From positions 1 to 5,017 of the forward strand of contig DAOVYP010000209.1 in assembly GCA_030635565.1 (NCBI GenBank): DNA of 5,017 nt. The letters are read 5' to 3'. This DNA comes from Spirochaeta sp. Lineage in GTDB: Bacteria > Spirochaetota > Spirochaetia > DSM-2461. Both the position numbers and the translations under genes were made by a program. The number at the start of each line of letters is the position of its first letter. The first letter of the stretch is position 1. The notes beneath the pieces are model-generated. The model was not told where the DNA came from and searched no databases. It worked only from the letters and a program-made list of their open reading frames with translations. Shown here piece by piece: positions 1 to 5,017 of this stretch.

Positions 1-2451
1 GATTTCCCGACGGTTACCGCCGGATCCGAGGCTTTCTATGGATTAGTGACTTATTACGACGGCGGCGCCGATGGCCAGATCGTGGCTTCGAGTCACATCT
101 CCGGTGGTACAGAGGCCTGGTTCTGGAATCTCACAATCGACATGCCGAATCGCACCCTCACAATGTTTACCGATGTCACTGTATGGGGCTGGAGCGATCC
201 CAATGCGAATTTTACTCTCACCAATAATCCCGGCCCGGTGAATCCTGCGAATCTCAACGGTCTGCGCATCCTCCAGGGTACCTTGAACGCCGAGTTAAAT
301 CCCGTAACCCAGTACGATATCAAGCTTTACGGCATGATGCTTGCCACCAACGTCAATACGGTGGGAGGACGTTCCTACCGATGGGGAACCGCTGGTAATG
401 AACTGGCCGATCCCAACGGCGCAACCGTGGAATTCCGTGGGCCTTATCCGGCATATATAGAGGGGGATAATATCTTCTTCCGCTTTGTCGTGAATTCCGG
501 CGTGGACCCGCGAACAGCAGTTCCCCTGCAGCCATCGGATCCCACTGTCGCCGGCAAGAACTTCTATTTCGAGGCCGGATCGAACACCACGGTCTATAAC
601 CATACGGATGCCCGTTTTATCATAGTAGGTGACGATATAGTTCCTGACGACGGTGCTCAGGACGCCGACTGGATCAGTCTCCTCTCAGGGACCGACGGAA
701 CCTATTGGGATTTCAATAAACTGGCCAATGCCATTGCCATCATGAAGTACGTCTATGTTCAGGACTCGGATGCAAGTGTCAATCCGATTGTCATCCAGCC
801 CCGGGTTATCGTTTCCAACTGCCCGGGCTGGGTGGATTTTGTCTATGTCACCCTGTCGCAAACCCGGGATCAGCTGAATGATTTCACAGGGGCTGCAAAT
901 GCCGCCAATGAGCTTCCGACCATCAACAACACCCTGTACGAGCCGAACGGAAGAATTGATAGAATCCTTGTGACGGTTCAGGCTGCGGTGGTGAAGGACT
1001 TTTCGGGATTTATTGCTGAAGTGGACGGCTATACGATACTCGGTTACGACCCCGGAGATGCCGCCCCGGATTATGAAACCCTGGCCTCCACCCAGTTCTG
1101 GATTATCCTGGAAGAAGGCGATTACCTGGACACCGGGGCAACACCGGGATGGCGCATTATCGACAATACAACCGTCATCGATAATTCCACAGGTGCACCG
1201 ATCGCGCTTTATCCCTCCAAGGATGAGGAAATCCCCTACGACGGCGCCCCGCCCATCATCGGATACACTCTGGCGGCGGCTGATTCGCCGCGGAATGAGG
1301 TGTTCGTCCATTTCTCGGAACCAGTCGTAGACGATACGGCCGGTGCCGAGATTGCACCGGCGAACTTTACAACAGCAGTCGGCGGCGGAGTCACCGCCAT
1401 CAATCGAATTACACCATTCCCCGCACCGGCGGACAACGGTATGCAGGAGGCCATCCTGGTTCTGGGGGGACCCGTTACCGTCGGGGATATAACCGGTAAT
1501 CTCCTGAATCTGACGGTGAATAATGTTGAGGACATTTCCTCACCGAACAGCCCTCTGGCTGATGATGCTACAGATCCTCCGGACACCGCCGATCCTCTCG
1601 TTGTGAATACTCACCGCATTTCCGATATCGCCCTGGGAATCATCGGAAACGGCATTGTCGAACCGGTTGCCGCGGTGGGACAGACCCAGCCTGCGGGAGG
1701 ATCCGGGGTGGGTATCGTCACCGATTTCGACGGATCGGACTTCCTCCAGGTGGAGGACATCAACATCCAGGTCCACCGCTATACAGGTGAGGGATTCACA
1801 CCGATTCTGTTCTGGGAGAACGCGAAAATCATTCCCAACTCATATAAAAACAGCGGACTTTGGCTTCCCTTCGTGGACGAAATTGCCGACAGTGGAAACA
1901 GACCTTTCTCCGGCCTCGTACCACGGCCGTGGAGTCCGGGTCCGGACTCTATCGGGATGAATCCCGTCGCTGGTGATCTCTTTGACCATGACTGGATTTC
2001 CGATAGTAAAATCGTCAGCAACGCCGACCTGGATTTCTTCTTCAGGATCGATGGGACGGTGAACAACCGCCTCTACGCCGCTCGCTGCGAGGATGATACA
2101 GCCAGCGACTGGTACCGCCGTATCCGTCCCTGGACTATTAAAATTCGCAATGTGGTTACTCAAGCCGGTGGAATATCAATTCTCAACAACATCATCAACC
2201 CGAACCGGAACGAGCGAACCACCCTTCACTACGAACTGACCCGGGGCGGCACGGTCAATATTCAGATCTTCGATCTGGCGGGGGGGCTTGTTGAGGTTCT
2301 TCAGCGCGGGTATCAGGACCCGGGTGAATATTCGGTATCCTGGAACGGCCGAAACAGATCAGGCAACGTGGTAGCCCGAGGCATCTACTTCATCCGCTAT
2401 GTCGGGCCCGGAGGAATCGACCAGATCCGCAAGGTGCTGGTGGTAAAATAG
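1..2451 (+). CDS. Large exported beta-rich protein with Ig-like domain and C-terminal FlgD-type Ig domain (5' partial)
   Basis: The frame is open from base 1 to the TAG at 2449-2451 (816 codons). The first GTG, at 46, lacks a convincing ribosome-binding site and codons 1-15 read as ordinary protein, so the true start and any signal peptide lie upstream. The protein is rich in Gly, Asn, Asp, Thr and aromatic residues, has only two cysteines and no membrane segment, as in exported beta-sandwich proteins. From about 945, an N-G-R-I-D-R-I-L-V-T motif begins a segment typical of repeated surface-protein modules. At about 1246-1605, a stretch with V-F-V-H-F-S-E-P-V resembles the SbsA/Big_5 Ig-like fold. 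At about 2170-2451, the sequence N-P-N-R-N-E-R-T-T-L-H-Y, then I-F-D-L-A-G, S-W-N-G-R and G-I-Y-F-I-R-Y matches the FlgD Ig-like domain, ending in I-R-K-V-L-V-V-K. That ending recalls type IX secretion C-terminal domains, although the same fold also occurs in spirochaetes. A role as a surface or periplasmic structural or adhesive protein is inferred; no catalytic motif is seen. The gene converges with trmH. Confidence 0.
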   Translation, partial: DFPTVTAGSEAFYGLVTYYDGGADGQIVASSHISGGTEAWFWNLTIDMPNRTLTMFTDVTVWGWSDPNANFTLTNNPGPVNPANLNGLRILQGTLNAELNPVTQYDIKLYGMMLATNVNTVGGRSYRWGTAGNELADPNGATVEFRGPYPAYIEGDNIFFRFVVNSGVDPRTAVPLQPSDPTVAGKNFYFEAGSNTTVYNHTDARFIIVGDDIVPDDGAQDADWISLLSGTDGTYWDFNKLANAIAIMKYVYVQDSDASVNPIVIQPRVIVSNCPGWVDFVYVTLSQTRDQLNDFTGAANAANELPTINNTLYEPNGRIDRILVTVQAAVVKDFSGFIAEVDGYTILGYDPGDAAPDYETLASTQFWIILEEGDYLDTGATPGWRIIDNTTVIDNSTGAPIALYPSKDEEIPYDGAPPIIGYTLAAADSPRNEVFVHFSEPVVDDTAGAEIAPANFTTAVGGGVTAINRITPFPAPADNGMQEAILVLGGPVTVGDITGNLLNLTVNNVEDISSPNSPLADDATDPPDTADPLVVNTHRISDIALGIIGNGIVEPVAAVGQTQPAGGSGVGIVTDFDGSDFLQVEDINIQVHRYTGEGFTPILFWENAKIIPNSYKNSGLWLPFVDEIADSGNRPFSGLVPRPWSPGPDSIGMNPVAGDLFDHDWISDSKIVSNADLDFFFRIDGTVNNRLYAARCEDDTASDWYRRIRPWTIKIRNVVTQAGGISILNNIINPNRNERTTLHYELTRGGTVNIQIFDLAGGLVEVLQRGYQDPGEYSVSWNGRNRSGNVVARGIYFIRYVGPGGIDQIRKVLVVK
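1921..1949. repeat. Two abutting palindromes inside the surface-protein gene
   Basis: CCACGGCCGTGG (1921-1932) is a perfect 12-bp palindrome. It shares its last base with a second inverted repeat, GAGTCCGG-GT-CCGGACTC (1932-1949), which has perfect 8-bp arms around a 2-nt centre. Both lie in frame within the coding region and encode P-R-P-W-S-P-G-P-D-S, a proline-rich turn. In RNA the second could fold as a 7-bp stem with a four-base loop. The symmetry is read directly from the sequence; a function is not shown, and chance in a GC-rich proline/glycine segment is possible. Confidence 0.6.
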
Positions 2452-2486
2452 CTTGGTATTTTCGCCGGGAGAAGGTCTACCGGATT

Positions 2487-3260
2487 TCAGCCGCTCAGGT
2501 TTTTTTCCGCCTCGAACCGCGCAATCAACCTCTCCGCATGAGGCGCCGTCCGCCGAATCCATGTAAACATCACCCTCTCGGCATCTTCGGCCTCAAGTCG
2601 CCAGTGCAGTCCCTCCTGTCTGATCCGTCGGGAGAGCACATGGAATACGATGGCGGCGCTGGCCGAGAGGTTGAAGCTTTCGACAAACCCCACCATGGGG
2701 ATACGCAGGAAGACATCCGCCGCCTCGCGAACCTCATCGGAGATACCGTGTTTCTCGGAGCCGAACACGACGGCTGCGGGCCCGGCGGTCAGGTCGAGAG
2801 TTTCCGGCAGGGCGTCATCGGCGGCATGGGGGCTGGTAGCGACGATGCGATAGCCCCGGGATTTCAGTTCCGCCAGGACTATCGGGGTCTGACTCTCCAA
2901 AAGTGGCGGGGTGCCGTCGGGAGAGGCTTGAGCGGCCCGTCGTCTTCCCTTCACCGATGTCGGAGCTCCCTCACGGGGTTTCCGGTAAACCCTCATGTCC
3001 AGCCACTGGGCGGTTCCAAGGTCAACTTGAGTATCTGATTTAAAATGGTGCCTGTTCTCGATAGCGTGGAGTTCGTGGATGCCCAGAGCGTCGCAGTGCC
3101 TGATGACGGCGCTTCCGTTCCGCGGATCAAAGAGGTCTTCCAGGACACAGGTGACATAGCGGGTCCGCTGCTCCAGGACCGTTTTCATGCGTTCTTTACG
3201 TTCCGGGGTGAGAAACCCCTCGAGGTATTTCCACAGGTGTTTTTCTTCATCATTGAGCAC
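2487..3260 (-). CDS. trmH: TrmH/SpoU-family tRNA/rRNA 2'-O-ribose methyltransferase
   Basis: A complete 257-residue SPOUT methyltransferase, predicted to transfer a methyl group from S-adenosylmethionine to a ribose 2'-OH. Guanosine-18 of tRNA is the likely target by analogy with TrmH; the substrate is not proven. The three family motifs are present. Motif 1 is N-G-S-A-V-I-R (48-54), with N48 and R54 matching N35 and catalytic R41 of Thermus TrmH. Motif 2 is V-F-G-S-E-K-H-G (165-172), with E169. Motif 3 is I-P-M-V-G-F-V-E-S-F-N-L-S (187-199), with N197 in the AdoMet-binding knot. The E169-to-N197 spacing of 28 equals that of the Thermus enzyme. The GTG start at 3260 is preferred over the ATG at 3188 because residues 9-40 (Y-L-E-G-F-L-T-P-E-R and R-T-R-Y-V-T) align with the usual N terminus of the Bacteroidota/spirochaete subtype; no Shine-Dalgarno is seen before it. 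An odd insert of about 30 residues (94-122), basic and proline-rich, lies between motifs 1 and 2. The stop is TGA. Confidence 0.93.
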   Translation of the reverse strand: MLNDEEKHLWKYLEGFLTPERKERMKTVLEQRTRYVTCVLEDLFDPRNGSAVIRHCDALGIHELHAIENRHHFKSDTQVDLGTAQWLDMRVYRKPREGAPTSVKGRRRAAQASPDGTPPLLESQTPIVLAELKSRGYRIVATSPHAADDALPETLDLTAGPAAVVFGSEKHGISDEVREAADVFLRIPMVGFVESFNLSASAAIVFHVLSRRIRQEGLHWRLEAEDAERVMFTWIRRTAPHAERLIARFEAEKNLSG

Positions 3261-3290
3261 GGTGTGGAGAATAACTCAGGGAAACCATTT

Positions 3291-3296
3291 ATTATA
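3291..3296 (-). promoter_or_regulatory. Candidate -10 box (TATAAT) for trmH
   Basis: On the minus strand this hexamer reads TATAAT, a perfect sigma-70-type -10 box, 30 nt upstream of the GTG start at 3260, which would give a leader of roughly 24 nt. No TTGACA-like -35 is found at 15-18 nt spacing and there is no extended-10 TG, so the assignment rests on one hexamer in a short divergent gap. The overlapping plus-strand hexamer TATTAT (3290-3295) could serve the lipoprotein gene, but transcription would then begin at or next to its start codon. Confidence 0.35.
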
Positions 3297-3299
3297 GAG
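3297..3299 (+). promoter_or_regulatory. Weak Shine-Dalgarno (GAG) favouring the ATG at 3308
   Basis: GAG within ATAGAGTT is the only purine core close to the lipoprotein start codons. Its distance is 2 nt to the ATG at 3302, which is too short, and 8 nt to the ATG at 3308, which is normal. The latter start would give a protein beginning M-L-L-R-R-L-F with the same signal peptide. A longer purine stretch, AGGGAAA (3278-3284), lies 17-23 nt upstream and is too far away to be a good site for either start. Confidence 0.35.
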
Positions 3300-3301
3300 T
3301 T

Positions 3302-5017
3302 ATGGCAATGCTTCTCCGGCGATTATTTTCCGGCACTTTCCTGCTGCTTGCGGGTATCGCAGTTCTGTACATCTCTTCATGCAGGAGTACGATGGATCTG
3401 GTTCTTGATGACCCGACGTTCCGCGAGGATATGGTTAATGCCGCTCTGCAGGGAGAGATATTCAATATCACACCGGAAGATTACCCTGAGATAAGGCGTC
3501 TACTCGCGGAAAATCATCCCGACTATCGCCTGGCCGGTGTTATTATCGCGATTCAGGCCGATGATGAGGCGCTTTACCCCGATATCGTCGATGCGGCCCT
3601 TGATGAAAATCTGGATGTGTCCGAAACGGCCAGGGAGGCTCTTCGGGAAAATCCCGATGTCTACCGTCCCTACATTCTCAATATTCTGGAAGTGGATGAC
3701 CCTTCGCGCCGTGCGGGTGGATTGCTCCTCCTCACCGAACTCGGCGCTGAAGATATCGTTCCCATCCTCATCGACTACTTCAACGATACCGATCCCAATG
3801 TCCGCGACCAGGCTTCCCGGTCGGTACGGGAAGTCACCGATCGCAGCAATCCCTTTCTGCGGGATGCTCTGGACGACCCGGATCCGTTGACGGCTTCCAT
3901 CGCGTACAGGACTCTCGGCCGATATGTCCATCCTGACGATACTCCGGTATTTGTCTCGGCTTTCGCCTCAGAAGAGCCGGAAATTCGCAGGGAAGCCCAA
4001 CTGGCGGCCCTTCGTCTGGGTGATGCCGGTCTGCCGTTCCTGCACATCGAAGCCGCCAATCCCGGTAAACCCTACCGGGCCAGACTCTCGGCCCTGGAAG
4101 TCATACAGGGACTGAGGTCCACCGGCAGTCTGACTCTCCTTATGGTCCTGCTGGACGACAGGGATGAGCGTATCAGCCTGAAAGCCGAAACCATCCTGGG
4201 AACCTACGGCTCCGAGGCCATTCCGGCCCTGGCGAAACTCTACGGAGAGTCATCTGAAGCGAACCGGATCCATGCTGTCAGGCTGATGGGGGAAATTGCT
4301 TCGCCATCGGTCCTTCCCATCCTGGCATCGGCTCTGGACGACTCATCACCCGAAGTACGCCGGATCGCGATTGAATCCCTGGTTAGCTTCGGTGACAAGG
4401 CCTGGCCGGCGATCCGGACCCGCATTGCCAACGGTGGTCCCCGCTCTCGTGAGATTTCCATTGCCATCCTGCGGGAACAGTCCGACCCCTGGCTGGTGAT
4501 ACTGGAAAACGGCACGCCCAATCTGACGGCCCTGCTGCTTCTCATCACCACATCGGAAACGGAAGAACTTAGCGAATACCTGAAACGGGCTGAAATCCCG
4601 AGACTCAAGACCGAACACATCATTTCCCTCAAGGAAGCCCGGGATATCGCCGAGGAACTCGCTGATATGGAGAGCCTTATCGCCGGCGGAAACGATCCTT
4701 ATCTTTATGCCTGGCGGCAGCAGGAAATCTTTTCGGTGGCTGCCAGGAAAACCCTGCAGCAGTCATTCAACGAACTGCATGAATATTTCGAAACCCGTGA
4801 TCCGGCGGTACTTGAGAAAGCCCGGAAAACCCGGGCCGAAAGTCGTCGACTCGAAGTTGAGGCTCGTAAACAGAAAAATGAGATAGAAAACATGAGTGAT
4901 ATCATGAAGGCCGGCGGAGAGGTTCGACTTACCAGGTACAGGGATATGAGGGATTTTCTGGTACGTACCTGGGAGTATGCCATTCCTGAGCTGCGTCCCC
5001 TGGCTGAAGCGGTCTAC
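3302..5017 (+). CDS. HEAT-repeat lipoprotein with helical C-terminal extension (3' partial)
   Basis: The frame runs open from ATG 3302 to the window edge (572 codons, no stop), so the C terminus is missing. The N terminus is a lipoprotein signal: R6-R7, a hydrophobic core F-L-L-L-A-G-I-A-V-L-Y, then I-S-S-C with C27 as the lipidated residue. The -3 Ile and -1 Ser fit the relaxed spirochaete lipobox better than the strict L-A-G-C form. Residues about 60-400 are alpha-helical HEAT/Armadillo-type repeats with the usual D-P-x-V-R and A-L-x-x-L-G-D signatures: D-P-N-V-R at 164, E-P-E-I-R-R-E-A at 225, D-R-D-E-R at 286 and S-P-E-V-R-R-I-A at 349. Residues about 420-535 lose the repeat pattern and become charged, with a likely coiled coil at 499-533. 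An envelope-anchored scaffold for protein-protein contacts is inferred; there is no enzymatic motif and I recognise no named family member. The gene diverges from trmH. ATG 3308 is an equally good or better start, because GAG at 3297-3299 lies 8 nt before it but only 2 nt before 3302. Confidence 0.88.
   Translation, partial: MAMLLRRLFSGTFLLLAGIAVLYISSCRSTMDLVLDDPTFREDMVNAALQGEIFNITPEDYPEIRRLLAENHPDYRLAGVIIAIQADDEALYPDIVDAALDENLDVSETAREALRENPDVYRPYILNILEVDDPSRRAGGLLLLTELGAEDIVPILIDYFNDTDPNVRDQASRSVREVTDRSNPFLRDALDDPDPLTASIAYRTLGRYVHPDDTPVFVSAFASEEPEIRREAQLAALRLGDAGLPFLHIEAANPGKPYRARLSALEVIQGLRSTGSLTLLMVLLDDRDERISLKAETILGTYGSEAIPALAKLYGESSEANRIHAVRLMGEIASPSVLPILASALDDSSPEVRRIAIESLVSFGDKAWPAIRTRIANGGPRSREISIAILREQSDPWLVILENGTPNLTALLLLITTSETEELSEYLKRAEIPRLKTEHIISLKEARDIAEELADMESLIAGGNDPYLYAWRQQEIFSVAARKTLQQSFNELHEYFETRDPAVLEKARKTRAESRRLEVEARKQKNEIENMSDIMKAGGEVRLTRYRDMRDFLVRTWEYAIPELRPLAEAVY

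Noticed and set aside
46..48. GTG at 46 as the true start of the surface-protein gene.
   Set aside because: The frame is open upstream to base 1 with protein-like codons, no clear Shine-Dalgarno precedes the GTG, and the protein would lack the signal peptide expected of an exported protein.
796..830. Imperfect inverted repeat CAGCCCCGGG / CCCGGGCTG with a 16-nt loop.
   Set aside because: It has one bulged C, lies within coding sequence with no U-run after it, and is easily explained by chance in GC-rich DNA.
685..1311. Minus-strand open frame of 208 codons antisense to the surface-protein gene.
   Set aside because: It is fully contained in a long gene with coherent domain structure, and its product shows no domain, signal peptide or supporting ribosome-binding site.
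2538..3038. Plus-strand open frame of 166 codons lying antisense to trmH.
   Set aside because: It sits wholly inside the convincing trmH gene; its translation is low in structure and rich in Gly, Arg and Ser with no recognisable motif, as expected for a shadow frame in GC-rich DNA.
3186..3188. Internal ATG as the trmH start, giving a shorter enzyme nearer the E. coli N-terminal length.
   Set aside because: The upstream 24 residues match the N-terminal helix typical of the Bacteroidota/spirochaete subtype, so the GTG at 3260 is the better start.
3500..3931. Minus-strand open frame of 143 codons antisense to the HEAT lipoprotein.
   Set aside because: The plus frame is open for all 572 codons with lipobox and HEAT signatures; the antisense frame has no motif and is a shadow.

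Overview
The window holds three protein-coding genes and little else. Two of them run off the window: a large exported beta-rich protein whose 5' end lies upstream (1-2451, +), and a HEAT-repeat lipoprotein whose 3' end lies downstream (3302 or 3308 to 5017, +). Between them sits one complete gene on the opposite strand, a TrmH/SpoU-family 2'-O-ribose RNA methyltransferase (2487-3260, -). I see no rRNA, tRNA, CRISPR array, insertion sequence or phage gene.

Organism: bacterial, with moderately high GC (mid-50s percent by eye). Three things together suggest a Gram-negative-type bacterium, best guess a free-living spirochaete (Spirochaetales), with Bacteroidota-like lineages as the alternative. 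They are a long secreted protein ending in a FlgD-type Ig domain with a basic/hydrophobic tail, a lipoprotein with a relaxed lipobox (I-S-S-C), and a TrmH of the Bacteroidota/spirochaete subtype. The assignment is inferred from protein style, not from a marker gene.

Layout: the surface-protein gene and trmH converge, with only 35 bp between their stop codons and no convincing terminator hairpin. trmH and the lipoprotein gene diverge across a 41-47 bp gap that contains a perfect TATAAT on the minus strand. There is no operon linking the three genes, and no evidence that they act together. The two + strand genes look like cell-envelope proteins, and trmH looks like a housekeeping tRNA-modification gene between them.

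No clearly new multi-gene system is visible. The points most worth a second look are the ~30-residue basic/proline-rich insert in TrmH, the HEAT lipoprotein with its helical C-terminal extension, the C-terminal sorting-like domain of the surface protein, and a back-to-back pair of palindromes inside that gene.
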